DNA from: Faecousia sp.
GTDB lineage: Bacteria; Bacillota; Clostridia; Oscillospirales; Oscillospiraceae
Length of the DNA: 55,832 bases
Reading direction: 5' to 3'
Assembly: GCA_029257335.1 (NCBI GenBank)
Contig: JARIBV010000018.1
Span: 1-55,832, forward strand
The notes beneath the pieces were generated by a model, which worked only from the letters and a program-made list of their open reading frames with translations, had not been told where the DNA came from and searched no databases. Position numbers and translations under genes: made by a program. Shown here in pieces: positions 1 to 8,813 of this stretch; within the stretch, counting starts at the first letter, position 1; every line of letters begins with the position of its first letter.

Positions 1-3000
1 GGTATTGCCCTCAATGGGCTTGCCGTTGACCTTCAGAGAACCCTTGACCAGCTCATATCCCTCAGCGGGAGCTACGGTCAGAGTCACGGTCTCGCCTTCC
101 TTGGCGGTCTTTTTGTCAGCGGTGACAGTACCGTTGGTGATATCTCCGCTCACTCTTACAGAGTGGCTGGGAGCTTCAATGTGCACCGTTGCGGTGGCAC
201 TCTTGGTCTTGTCTGCGTTGGAAGTTGCGGTAATCGTCAGTGTTTCGGCAGTCTCCCCTTCACCCAGGAAGAGCAGGCCATTTTCTACACGGGTGTCATT
301 GCTGCTGTTGCCGGAAACAGACCAGATTACAGTGGTGTCTTTCGTGCCATCGACAATGGCAGTAAACTGCTGTTTCAGGCCGGGAGCATTGTCAATGGTA
401 ATCTCCTTGGGATCAACAGTGATGGTGATTTCCTCAGGAGGAACCACGGTCCCGCTCTTTTTGCCGTAGAGTTCAATTTCGTAAATACGAATGGTATCAT
501 TGCCGCCCCACCAGTTTCTATCACCATCGGTGACCTTCAGGCGGTAAATCCGGCTTTCAACGGTGGTCTGCAGAACATCGTCAGTGACATCCTGTTCGTT
601 GCCGGTGTAGTTCTTCAGAACTACCCAGTTGGCGTCCTCGTCCATGACAGTCTGCTTTGCATCCTGATCCAGAGCCAGGAACTGGGCATCTGTGTACTTG
701 GACTGGTCCAGCACATACAGGGCAAAGTCACTGGTGTTAAGGCGCTTGTCCTCAGCGGGAACGCCAGCACCTGCGTGGGATACCACCAAACGGCTGGCCA
801 CAGCGGGGTCCTTTACATCAAAGACCACATAGTTGGGGGTTCTCTCAGCGCACCACTTGGTCTCCTTCTTACCGTCGAAAGCCTGGGCTGCGCCGTCTTG
901 GCCATGATGATTGTAGCGGCTGCCGATCACGGTGGCGTTTCTGGACAGCAGCTCAGAGCCAGCGGGCTCGGTGGGGTCAGGGGGCGTGCTTCCATCGGTA
1001 ACGGTTACGGTGGCAGTGCCATGAACCTTGGTGTCTGCAACGGAAGTTGCGGTAATTGTCAGCTTGGCAGAGGGCTCATCGGAAGCAACGGTCAGCAGAC
1101 CATCTTTCAGAGTGGTCCCATTGCTTTCGTTGCCGGACAGGGTCCAAGTGACATCCTGACTGGGGTTGCCGGTGCCTTCTACGGTTGCAGTGAAGCGCTG
1201 GGTGGCACCCTTCTGCACGGAAACCGCGGCAGGAGCAACCGTCACACCGGTAACAGTAATCTGATCTACCCGCTGCAAGCCACGGACAGCATCTTCCAGA
1301 GCAATCCGAGTCTGCTCAATTTCGTAGTTGCTGTAGTCTCTGGTCTTAACGGTATTCTTGGCTGCCTCCAGTGCCTTGGTAAATGCCTCAAAGGTGGCGG
1401 GAGTATATTCCTCGGCCTTATAAGTACCGTACAACTGGCACAGCTCGTTCAAGCGCTGGACATTGCCCTTAAAGCGCAAGCCTGCGTAGGCCTTTGCCAG
1501 ATCTGCGCGAGCCTTTTCAGCCTGTGCACCTGTGGCGGCGGCCTTGGTCACTTCCTTGGCAGCGGTCAGCGCTGTCTGGAATGCGGTCCAGGTGGAGCTG
1601 GTGCAGTCGGCCTGGGTGATGGCATCGCACTTGGCAATGAGTTCATTGAGACCCGTGAGGTCCGCATTCAGGGTTTCCGGCTTGCCATAAGTTAGCTCAT
1701 ACATCTGCGAAACCGGCTTGCCTTCCTTGTGCAGTTCATAGAAGATGGAGCCGCCCTCCTTCTTCAGGGGAACCCGCTCAATGGAAACGGTTCCGTTTAC
1801 AGCAGGCAGTGTACGCAGCACTGCGGTCTTGGCATCCTTGGCGGTGTAGATCCATACGGACGTACCATCTTCCAGACCGGTAGCCGTAAACTTGGCATAC
1901 TGATTCCGGAGCTGGAATCCTCTGGTGGTTCGATTCAGCACCGCACTCTTGGGGGCTGTGGGAGCGGTTCCTGCCTCGGGTGCATAGTACACGCTGGCCC
2001 GGCGGCTGTGACTTACTTCCGTACCGGAACCATCCAGGACATCATAGTACAGGCGGCCGCCCTCAGGCTTCAGATTCAGACCCTCAAAGGTTGCAATACC
2101 CACGCCTCTCTGCTTGTAGCCCTCGGTGGGCTGCACAGCCTTAACCGTTGCAATGGGTTCCTCAGAGGTCAGATCATTGAACAGACGGACCTTACCGGTA
2201 TCTTCGTGGAAGGTGCCGTTGCTCTGCGCATAGGAGCCGGAGGAGTAGATCATCTGTACATTATCTACGATCACAGTGTCAGTGGCACCTTTGTTGTTGC
2301 GCACGGTAAGGTTGCGCTCGTAGGGAGAAGCGGTATTGTCAATGCCGGCCTTTTCAAAAAGCTCCAGCTCGTAGACACGGATTGCACGCCAGGGGCAGTT
2401 ATCGGACTGGGTAACATTGAGCTTAATGTAACGGGCGGTAATAGGCGCCGTCAGGTTCCGGTCGGTAACATCCTGCTTGTTGTTGAAAACATTATCGGCA
2501 ACTCTGAACTGCAGGCTGTTTACACGGTCTCGGCTCTGCTGTGTATCGCCATTCAGCAGAGGCTGTCCGTCATCGGGCGCATATTGCAGGTCGAAGCTGA
2601 CTGTGTTGAAGCTGACGCCCTCACCTGCTCCGGGGCAGTTGGCGTGGTAAGTAACCCATCTTTGAATGTTCTTGTTTTCACCCAGGTCGATCACGGCAGA
2701 ACCACGGGTAATGTTATCGACGCACCACTTGGAGCCATTCAGCACAGTGCCGTCATTTAGCTGATGGACGCCGGTTTCGCCCAGGTTGCCGGTCATGGAA
2801 ACGGCGGGCTTCTTGAGGGCCAGGTTGGGGCCTTCGTCAAAGACAGGAACAAATCCGTCTTTCACTTCCTCAGGCCATGCAATTTCAATGGTGGCACTCT
2901 CGCCCTTGACGCAGTTCTCGGAATAGGACACGATCTCGAAAGTGCAGGCAGTTTCGCCCTCTTCCTTCTCATAGCTGCCCAGATAGAAGGCATCGGAAGG

Positions 3001-4899
3001 AGTGACGCCTACCAGTTCCCGGGTGCCGTCCTTATGTACCCGGTAGATCCGATTCATGAAGGCATTTTCGCCGTTTTCCCAGTAGATTCTGGCTTCCATG
3101 GTCTTGTCGGTGGGATAGATCACCTCATCCAGAGTCACATTGGCAGCGGCCTTTGGAGCGGTCTTGTCGGTGGTAATGGCCATCTGGCCAACATTGATGG
3201 CATAATCCTTCACACCATCCGCAGAAGTGAAGCGCAGGGAAATGGCAATGGCGGTCTTGCCCGCATCCCCAGCCAGGTCCAGGCTGGTGGTATTCCACTT
3301 GCCGTCGGCCTTGGTTGCCAGGTCATAGAACTTGAAGTTCTCAGCAGCATAGGTGTCGCCGAAGCACAGACCCAGCTCTACCTTCACGCCGTCTTTGGGG
3401 GTCTTATAGACAAAATCAAACTTGGTCTTGTCGGTGATCTGCATGTTGCAGCTGTACAGCTTCACATGGTTGGGCTTGTTGGCATCCATGTTGCCGGAAA
3501 TCTTCATGGAAGTGCCTGCGTACCATGCATCGGCATAGTCAATGATGGCATTCAGCTTCTGACCCTCAGACTCAATAATCCAGCGCCAGGTGGGCAGCAC
3601 ATCGCCGATGGAACGGTTGTACCAGCCGTTTTCCTTGCCCACGATCTTGCCGTCTTCGTAGAACTTGTGACCATTGCCGGTGGTGAAGTTGGTTACAAAG
3701 TCAGTGCCCAGAACGGGGGTGCGGTCCGCAACCAAGCTTGCGAACCCGCAGAATTCATTTTCAGGACGCTTTTCAGTAGTAGGATCAAAGGAGGGGCCGA
3801 CCCACAGCTTCTGATCCTGCACATTCATGAAATCCTCGGGGGTCTTGGATGCCATCAGAGAAGCAGTGGGTGCCAGAATGCCCAGAGAGCTGATGACTTT
3901 ACCGTCTTCACCCAGACGGGTTTTGTAGTGACCGCCCTTGGCGCCGCTGGTCATAGGCCAGTTTTCCCAAGTAGAGTGAACTTTCCAGGGAGATACGCCA
4001 CACTCAATGGCTGCCTCCACGCTGGTGCGGGGGCCGCCGCCGTATCCGCCGCCGGACATATCCAGCCACCAGTCGTCTGTGATTTTGGTATCGCCGTCCT
4101 GCATCCAGCTTGCAATGTTGCTGGCACCCAAAGTACCGGAACCATTGTACCAGGAGATGGTGAAGTTTTCGGGCTTGTTTTCCTGCAGGTAGATGAGGAA
4201 CTCTTTGAATCCGGGAACGCCGGTACCGGATTCGGCGTTGAAGATGTAGCCGTCAAAGCCGTAGTACTGGGCAATCTCAATCAGCTTGTCCGCAGCAATG
4301 AAATGGCCCTGAGCATCCTTCTCCACCATTTCCCGAACGAACTGGTTACCGTAAGCGCTGTCGCCCCAGGGGATGAAGATGGTGCCGGTGACGGGCACGC
4401 CGTTGCGGTGACCTGCGTCGATCAGCTCAGGAGAAGGAATGGCAATGGGGCCCTCGGCAGAGGAGCCACCCCAAAAGTTGTAAACATCCACATACTGGAA
4501 GTTATTGAATGCATAGCAGGCAGCGCCGTCACCGCCCTGAGAGGGTCCCTGGCTGGCACGGGCATTGCCCATGGCCAGAGGCATCACGCCGGCATCGCGG
4601 GAAGCCAGAGGGTTCACGCTGGGACCCATCCAACGCTCGGCCAGAGGGATTGCGCTGCGGTTATACCGGGCATCAGGGTCATTGTCAGGGCTCCAGTTTT
4701 TCAGCTCATCGATGAGGAAACAGGAACCATAGGGCTGTAAGGTTGTGTTTTCCTGATAATACTCATTGGGAATTTCCAAGGGGTCCGGCCAATATCCCAA
4801 AGAAGCAAAGGCTTCCTGTGCCAAACCTGCACACAATCCCACAACCATGGCTGCGGAGCAAAGCAGGGATACTGACTTTTTGAACAAGTGCTTTTTCAA
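1..4899 (-). CDS. Secreted multidomain GH85 endo-beta-N-acetylglucosaminidase (3' end off window)
   Basis: Open for 1633 codons with no stop before the left edge, so the C-terminus is missing. The preferred start is TTG at 4899, placed 8 nt after GGAGG. An in-frame ATG at 4914 would put the ribosome site inside the gene. Residues 1-33 are a signal peptide (MKKHLFKK, then a hydrophobic run ending AFA). Residues about 60-400 match GH85, with the diagnostic N-x-E site in GYIFNAES (Asn221, Glu223, the latter the expected acid/base). Further on I see a beta-sandwich/Fn3-like stretch, an F5/8 type C (discoidin/CBM32-like) domain at about 690-840, two FIVAR-type helical repeats at about 1070-1190, a BIG2-like Ig domain, a second F5/8C domain at about 1300-1450, another BIG2-like domain and the start of a bacterial surface repeat. 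The family cuts the chitobiose core of N-glycans, so the likely role is harvesting host glycoprotein glycans outside the cell. A cell-wall anchor, if any, lies off-window. Confidence 0.88.
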   Translation of the reverse strand, partial: MKKHLFKKSVSLLCSAAMVVGLCAGLAQEAFASLGYWPDPLEIPNEYYQENTTLQPYGSCFLIDELKNWSPDNDPDARYNRSAIPLAERWMGPSVNPLASRDAGVMPLAMGNARASQGPSQGGDGAACYAFNNFQYVDVYNFWGGSSAEGPIAIPSPELIDAGHRNGVPVTGTIFIPWGDSAYGNQFVREMVEKDAQGHFIAADKLIEIAQYYGFDGYIFNAESGTGVPGFKEFLIYLQENKPENFTISWYNGSGTLGASNIASWMQDGDTKITDDWWLDMSGGGYGGGPRTSVEAAIECGVSPWKVHSTWENWPMTSGAKGGHYKTRLGEDGKVISSLGILAPTASLMASKTPEDFMNVQDQKLWVGPSFDPTTEKRPENEFCGFASLVADRTPVLGTDFVTNFTTGNGHKFYEDGKIVGKENGWYNRSIGDVLPTWRWIIESEGQKLNAIIDYADAWYAGTSMKISGNMDANKPNHVKLYSCNMQITDKTKFDFVYKTPKDGVKVELGLCFGDTYAAENFKFYDLATKADGKWNTTSLDLAGDAGKTAIAISLRFTSADGVKDYAINVGQMAITTDKTAPKAAANVTLDEVIYPTDKTMEARIYWENGENAFMNRIYRVHKDGTRELVGVTPSDAFYLGSYEKEEGETACTFEIVSYSENCVKGESATIEIAWPEEVKDGFVPVFDEGPNLALKKPAVSMTGNLGETGVHQLNDGTVLNGSKWCVDNITRGSAVIDLGENKNIQRWVTYHANCPGAGEGVSFNTVSFDLQYAPDDGQPLLNGDTQQSRDRVNSLQFRVADNVFNNKQDVTDRNLTAPITARYIKLNVTQSDNCPWRAIRVYELELFEKAGIDNTASPYERNLTVRNNKGATDTVIVDNVQMIYSSGSYAQSNGTFHEDTGKVRLFNDLTSEEPIATVKAVQPTEGYKQRGVGIATFEGLNLKPEGGRLYYDVLDGSGTEVSHSRRASVYYAPEAGTAPTAPKSAVLNRTTRGFQLRNQYAKFTATGLEDGTSVWIYTAKDAKTAVLRTLPAVNGTVSIERVPLKKEGGSIFYELHKEGKPVSQMYELTYGKPETLNADLTGLNELIAKCDAITQADCTSSTWTAFQTALTAAKEVTKAAATGAQAEKARADLAKAYAGLRFKGNVQRLNELCQLYGTYKAEEYTPATFEAFTKALEAAKNTVKTRDYSNYEIEQTRIALEDAVRGLQRVDQITVTGVTVAPAAVSVQKGATQRFTATVEGTGNPSQDVTWTLSGNESNGTTLKDGLLTVASDEPSAKLTITATSVADTKVHGTATVTVTDGSTPPDPTEPAGSELLSRNATVIGSRYNHHGQDGAAQAFDGKKETKWCAERTPNYVVFDVKDPAVASRLVVSHAGAGVPAEDKRLNTSDFALYVLDQSKYTDAQFLALDQDAKQTVMDEDANWVVLKNYTGNEQDVTDDVLQTTVESRIYRLKVTDGDRNWWGGNDTIRIYEIELYGKKSGTVVPPEEITITVDPKEITIDNAPGLKQQFTAIVDGTKDTTVIWSVSGNSSNDTRVENGLLFLGEGETAETLTITATSNADKTKSATATVHIEAPSHSVRVSGDITNGTVTADKKTAKEGETVTLTVAPAEGYELVKGSLKVNGKPIEGNT

Positions 4900-4980
4900 T
4901 TTCTCTTCCTCCATTTTTCATTCTCATCTCTCTGTGGAATTTCCGGCAAAACTCTATAGAGAAATTCGTTTGATGGAATT

Positions 4981-5010
4981 ATTATAAGCCCCCGTTGTGC
5001 AAAAAGTCAA
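4981..5010 (-). promoter_or_regulatory. Promoter of the GH85 gene
   Basis: On the minus strand TTGACT (5010-5005) and TATAAT (4986-4981) are separated by 18 nt. This is a near-consensus sigma-A promoter about 70 nt upstream of the start codon. Confidence 0.65.
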
Positions 5011-5012
5011 TA

Positions 5013-5027
5013 ATACCAAAAAGGTAT
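5013..5027. promoter_or_regulatory. Palindrome ATACC-AAAAA-GGTAT, possible operator
   Basis: A perfect 5-5-5 inverted repeat lies directly upstream of the -35 box of the GH85 promoter. Its position suits an activator or repressor site, but the A-tract could also be a promoter UP element. No regulator is identified. Confidence 0.35.
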
Positions 5028-5030
5028 ATA

Positions 5031-5321
5031 GTAGTATCTGTACAGCCTGTATAATTTGACGAATTCCATTTTGATATATTTAATTTCAGTACTTTTATCC
5101 AAAAATAATTGCGTATTTCTTTATATTGTTACATAATTTTTAATGATTTGCATGTCAATAAATAATAGGCAAGCCCCCTATTTTCACAGCCGTCGTGCAT
5201 AAAATGCAAAATACCAAATATTTATAAGATCTTGCCGGTTTGCTTTTCCCTCACAAATCACAGGTTATTGTGCATATTTAATGACATCTTTGTCTATCCT
5301 ACAAAAAACAGTGATTTTCCT
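5031..5321. other. AT-rich intergenic region, no gene seen
   Basis: Very AT-rich with no convincing coding frame. It contains a TGCAT-AAA-ATGCA inverted repeat at 5196-5208. Around 5168-5220 the order AAGCCCCC, GTCGTGCA, ATACCAAA loosely repeats the order seen in the GH85 promoter region (AAGCCCCC, GTTGTGCA, ATACCAAA), as if the regulatory segment had been duplicated and diverged. Confidence 0.4.
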
Positions 5322-5350
5322 TTGACTCCGGCCGGTTTTTCTGTTATAAT
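5322..5350 (+). promoter_or_regulatory. Promoter of trmB
   Basis: TTGACT (5322-5327), a 17-nt spacer and TATAAT (5345-5350), about 37 nt before the start codon. Confidence 0.75.
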
Positions 5351-5386
5351 AAGTTGTTTTATTATAGCTTACAGGAGGAATATAAC

Positions 5387-6094
5387 ATGCGCATGAGAAA
5401 AAAGCCCAATCTTGGGCCTCGGATGGAGCGCTGCAGCGACTGGTGGATTCGGGAGCCGGAATCCATGGCAGGGCGCTGGCGTTCTCTGGCTCCCCAGTGC
5501 ACCCGCCTTTGGGTCGAGGTAGGCTGTGGAAAAGGCCGCTTCACCGTGGAGACCGCCCAGGCCAACCCGGACATGCTTCTCATTGCCATGGAGCGCTGCG
5601 CCGATGCCATGGTGGTGGCCATGGAGAAGGCCAAAGAGCTGGGACTCAAAAATGTGTTCTTTGTGGACATCGATGTGGCCCGGATCGAGGAGTGCTTTAC
5701 CCCCGGGGAGCTGGACGGTATGTTCATCAACTTCTGTGACCCCTGGCCCCGGAAGAAAAATGCCAAGCGCCGTCTGACCCATCGGGGATTCCTGGAAAAA
5801 TACAGTCGGGTGCTGGCCGAGGGCGGCCAGATCCATTTTAAAACGGATAACCGGCCCCTGTTCGAGTTCTCTCTGGAGGAGTTTGCAGCCCTGTCCTTCC
5901 CCATGGACAAGACCACATTTGACCTCCACGCCAACGGCCCCGTGGGCATTATGACCGATTATGAGGAGAAATTTTATCAGATGGGCACCCCCATCAACCG
6001 GGTAGAAGTCACACTGCACCCCATTGCCCCCAGCGCAGAAGCTCCCAGTCAGGAGGAAACCACCTCAAAGGACGAAGAATCCGACACAATCTGA
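5387..6094 (+). CDS. trmB: tRNA (guanine-N7-)-methyltransferase TrmB
   Basis: 235 aa, a typical length for TrmB, which makes m7G46 in the variable loop of tRNAs using S-adenosylmethionine. The SAM-binding loop VEVGCGKGRF and the family motif DPWPRKKNAKRR are present, followed by the conserved C-terminal block (HFKTDN, then TDYEEKF). The start at 5387 is chosen because AGGAGG at 5373-5378 lies 8 nt before it; an upstream in-frame ATG at 5354 has no such site and sits at the transcription start. The last 25 or so residues are a Ser/Glu-rich tail absent from most homologues. It is monocistronic, with its own promoter and a separate promoter for rpoD downstream. Confidence 0.93.
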   Translation: MRMRKKPNLGPRMERCSDWWIREPESMAGRWRSLAPQCTRLWVEVGCGKGRFTVETAQANPDMLLIAMERCADAMVVAMEKAKELGLKNVFFVDIDVARIEECFTPGELDGMFINFCDPWPRKKNAKRRLTHRGFLEKYSRVLAEGGQIHFKTDNRPLFEFSLEEFAALSFPMDKTTFDLHANGPVGIMTDYEEKFYQMGTPINRVEVTLHPIAPSAEAPSQEETTSKDEESDTI

Positions 6095-6178
6095 AGGGAT
6101 TTTCCCCCTCGGAAACCGGAATTCTCCATTTCTGGAGAGAAATATTAGATTTTTCATAAAATTCCTGGTATTTTTCCC

Positions 6179-6207
6179 TTGTCAAATCAGAAAAAACGGG
6201 ATATAGT
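6179..6207 (+). promoter_or_regulatory. Promoter of rpoD
   Basis: TTGTCA (6179-6184), 17 nt, TATAGT (6202-6207), about 58 nt upstream of the rpoD start. Confidence 0.6.
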
Positions 6208-6264
6208 CAAAGTGCATGGGTTGTTTCTGCACTGTTGTTTTAGGAAGATGGAGGAAGTGTTATT

Positions 6265-7416
6265 ATGAGTAGCGCAAAGAAGCCCGCAAAAACAAACGAA
6301 GATTCATATGCTGTATTGCAGTCCCTGATCGCCAAAGGCCGGAAAGATGGGATGTTGCGTGCTTCCGAGTTGAACGCCGAGTTGGAGAAGCTGGACATCT
6401 CCCCGGAGAAGATCGAGGAAATCTACGAGAAGTTTGATACCCTGGGAATTCAGATTACAGGTGCAGATTTAGAGCTGGATCTGGATGATACCCTGCCCCC
6501 CATTGATGACAGCCTTGGCGGGGATGCAGATCTCAGCGATGTGGAAGAAGAGGATCTGGTGGACCCGGTGGATCTTGCTGCCGAGTACAATCTGGATGAT
6601 CCCGTTCGTATGTATCTGAAGGAAATCGGGCAGGTAAAGCTCCTGTCCGCCGAAGAAGAGATCGAGCTGGCAAAGCGTGTGGCCTCCGGCGACAAGCGTG
6701 CCAAGGACAAGCTGACAGAGGCCAACCTCCGTCTGGTGGTCTCCATTGCCAAGAAATATTCCGGCCGTGGCCTGCACATTCTGGATCTCATTCAGGAGGG
6801 CAACACAGGTCTTATCCGGGCGGTTGACAAATTCGACTGGACAAAGGGAAACAAATTCTCTACATATGCAACCTGGTGGATCCGGCAGGCCATCACCCGT
6901 GCCATTGCCGACCAGGCCCGGACCATTCGTGTGCCGGTGCATATGGTGGAGGTCATCAACAAGGCCACCCGCTGCAACCGAAAGCTGGTGCAGGAGCTGG
7001 GCCGCGAGCCTACCGTGGAGGAAATCGCCAAGGAGCTGAATCTCCCGGTGGAAAAAATCATCGAGGCCAACCGTACCGCCGCTGACACGCTCAGCCTGGA
7101 CACTCCTGTCGGTGACGAAGAAGATACCACCATCGGCTCTTTCGTGGAGGATGACAACACCCCCGGACCTGCGGATGCCACCTCCAACGCCCTGCTGGCC
7201 GAGGCCCTGTCCGAGATCCTGGGCACTCTCACCGAGCGTGAGGCCGATGTGCTGCGGATGCGCTTCGGCATGTATGACGGTCGCACCCACACGCTGGAAG
7301 AAGTGGGCCAGATCTTTGGCGTCACCAGAGAGAGAATCCGTCAGATCGAGAACAAGGCCATCCGTAAGCTCCGCCACCCCAGCAGAGCAAAGAAGATCAA
7401 GGATTTTTACTGCTAA
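6265..7416 (+). CDS. rpoD: Primary sigma factor RpoD (SigA)
   Basis: 383 aa, the size of Firmicute SigA, which directs RNA polymerase to housekeeping promoters. Region 1.1-like sequence fills the acidic N-terminus. Region 1.2 begins at [11 protein letters not shown], region 2 includes [13 protein letters not shown] and the -10 recognition and melting block around [14 protein letters not shown]. Region 3 follows ([10 protein letters not shown]), and region 4.2 holds the -35 recognition helix-turn-helix in [27 protein letters not shown] precedes the ATG. A hairpin follows the stop. Many promoters in this window fit the TTGACA/TATAAT consensus expected for this factor. Confidence 0.97.
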   Translation: MSSAKKPAKTNEDSYAVLQSLIAKGRKDGMLRASELNAELEKLDISPEKIEEIYEKFDTLGIQITGADLELDLDDTLPPIDDSLGGDADLSDVEEEDLVDPVDLAAEYNLDDPVRMYLKEIGQVKLLSAEEEIELAKRVASGDKRAKDKLTEANLRLVVSIAKKYSGRGLHILDLIQEGNTGLIRAVDKFDWTKGNKFSTYATWWIRQAITRAIADQARTIRVPVHMVEVINKATRCNRKLVQELGREPTVEEIAKELNLPVEKIIEANRTAADTLSLDTPVGDEEDTTIGSFVEDDNTPGPADATSNALLAEALSEILGTLTEREADVLRMRFGMYDGRTHTLEEVGQIFGVTRERIRQIENKAIRKLRHPSRAKKIKDFYC

Positions 7417-7432
7417 GCCAGACCATTACAAG

Positions 7433-7468
7433 CCACCGGCATTCCGCTTTGGATGCCGGTGGTCTTTG
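7433..7468 (+). terminator. Hairpin terminator after rpoD
   Basis: Perfect 10-bp stem CCACCGGCAT (7433-7442) / ATGCCGGTGG (7453-7462) with a 10-nt loop, followed by a short weak T-rich stretch (TCTTT). Confidence 0.6.
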
Positions 7469-7562
7469 CATGCCCCGAAGCGGATACCGCCGCTTGCGGA
7501 CTCCGGCGGGCCGGGCCCCATGCTCTTTGCCCGTGGGACACACATAACAAGGGAGAATCTAC

Positions 7563-8477
7563 ATGATTGAATTCAGCCTGAAACAACTGGAAATCTTTAT
7601 TGCCATCGTGGAATTCGGCAGCTTCACCCGGGCGGCGGAAGAACTGTTTTTGAACCAGTCCACCGTCAGTTCCCACCTCATGTCCCTGGAACAGATTCTG
7701 GGCAAGCCTCTTTTTATCCGTAATTGCCGCCGCCAAGTCTGCCTGACCCGGGAGGGCGAGACCCTGTATCCCATCGCAAAGGAAATCATCAGCACCTGCA
7801 AATCCATCCCTTCCCTGTTCCGCAATGCAGAGCCTTACCGCCCCATTCTTCTGGGGGCCTCCACCGTCCCCGGCCAGTATCTGCTGCCCCGGTATCTGTC
7901 CGCCTTTCTTGCGGTGCAGAAGGACTTTCGCTATGTGCTCCGCCACGGAGACAGCACCTGCATCCATAAGCTTCTGAAGGAAGGAGAAATCCGCCTTGGA
8001 TTCGTGGGAACCGTCAGCGAGCCGGATATCGTGGACTATTTTCCCCTGGCAGAGGACCGGCTGGTGCTGGTGGCTCCCAATCTTCCCCGGTATCAAAAAC
8101 TGAAGGAAAACGGCGCCTTCGGCCGGGATTTACTGACGGAACCCATGGTGGCCCGCTCCGAAGGCTCCGGCACCGGCCGCACGGCCCGGGACTACATAAA
8201 AAGTCAGGGTCTCTCTTCCAAGACACTCTCCGTGGTAGCCCGCATGGACGACCCGGAGGCCATCAAGCATATGGTCATCGGCGGCTTTGGCGTTGCCATT
8301 CTCTCTTCCCTCTCCGTCCGGCAGGAGGTTGCAGCGGGACGGGTCCTGTCTTTTGAAATGGACCCCAAGGGTCTGACCCGTGAAATTTATCTTGCCACCA
8401 TGCGCAATGCCGCATTTACCCCCGCCGAGCAGGAGCTTCTCACCTTTTTGAAAACATATCACCCCGAATCAGACTGA
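7563..8477 (+). CDS. LysR-family transcriptional regulator, probably of selenium metabolism
   Basis: 304 aa with the standard LysR layout: a winged helix-turn-helix at about residues 5-62 (SFTRAAEELFLNQSTVSSHL) and a periplasmic-binding-protein-like effector domain from about residue 90. AGGGAG precedes the ATG. It points towards, and shares a strong bidirectional terminator with, the yedF/double-cubane operon. A LysR family linked to selenium genes is known in Clostridia, and this gene's place at the edge of a large selenium block fits that family. The effector is unknown; a reduced sulfur or selenium species is a guess. The specific subfamily assignment rests on context rather than on a diagnostic motif. 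Confidence 0.85.
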   Translation: MIEFSLKQLEIFIAIVEFGSFTRAAEELFLNQSTVSSHLMSLEQILGKPLFIRNCRRQVCLTREGETLYPIAKEIISTCKSIPSLFRNAEPYRPILLGASTVPGQYLLPRYLSAFLAVQKDFRYVLRHGDSTCIHKLLKEGEIRLGFVGTVSEPDIVDYFPLAEDRLVLVAPNLPRYQKLKENGAFGRDLLTEPMVARSEGSGTGRTARDYIKSQGLSSKTLSVVARMDDPEAIKHMVIGGFGVAILSSLSVRQEVAAGRVLSFEMDPKGLTREIYLATMRNAAFTPAEQELLTFLKTYHPESD

Positions 8478-8487
8478 TCGCACATAA

Positions 8488-8531
8488 AATCTCCGGCAGA
8501 AACAGGTTGTTTCCCGTTTCTGCCGGAGATT
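8488..8531. terminator. Bidirectional terminator between LysR and the selenium operon
   Basis: Perfect 16-bp stem (8488-8503 with 8516-8531) around a 12-nt loop. T-rich sequence follows on both strands, serving both converging transcription units. Confidence 0.8.
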
Positions 8532-8540
8532 GTTCCGTTT

Positions 8541-8813
8541 TCAGCAATATTTGTCCCGATGGGATCTCAGCTGTCCTTCCAAAGGGACAATGGCATAATA
8601 GGAAGCTTCATGCCGGGCAATGCAGGCCTCGGCCGCCTCCACATGTTCCGGCAGCAGCAGCAGGGACATGCCGCAGGACAATTTCCCCTGAATGGCTCGG
8701 GGAGCCGGTGCAATGCGGTTGGGGATCTCCTCCCCGTCCAGCAGGTCATGCAGCGCAAGGCCCTCCTCATAGGTCCGGAACAGGATGTAATACCGCACTT
8801 GAGAATCAGTCAT
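8541..8813 (-). CDS. DUF3343 putative Se/S carrier-like protein (copy 1)
   Basis: 90 aa. It has the DUF3343 pattern: an N-terminal strand (YYILFRTYEEG), a helix with a leucine pair, then P-R followed a few residues later by a Cys-Gly pair (LSCGMSLLL, Cys-Gly near residue 49). A further Cys is the last residue. DUF3343 proteins are annotated as possible Se/S carriers because of the conserved Cys and genomic context; no activity is established. The start at 8813 overlaps the end of the upstream reductase gene by 8 nt (ATGACTGA), indicating translational coupling. Last gene of the yedF operon. It ends in UGA with no sign that this UGA is recoded. Confidence 0.75.
   Translation of the reverse strand: MTDSQVRYYILFRTYEEGLALHDLLDGEEIPNRIAPAPRAIQGKLSCGMSLLLLPEHVEAAEACIARHEASYYAIVPLEGQLRSHRDKYC

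Noticed and set aside
163..4740. Long plus-strand open frames (510, 343 and 658 codons)
   Set aside because: They are antisense shadows of the GH85 gene; the minus frame has domains, a signal peptide and a catalytic motif, while these encode low-complexity sequence without ribosome sites.
8541..8543. UGA stop of the first DUF3343 gene (after ...KYC) as selenocysteine
   Set aside because: Length is already normal and the codon is directly followed by the operon terminator, leaving no room for more coding sequence.
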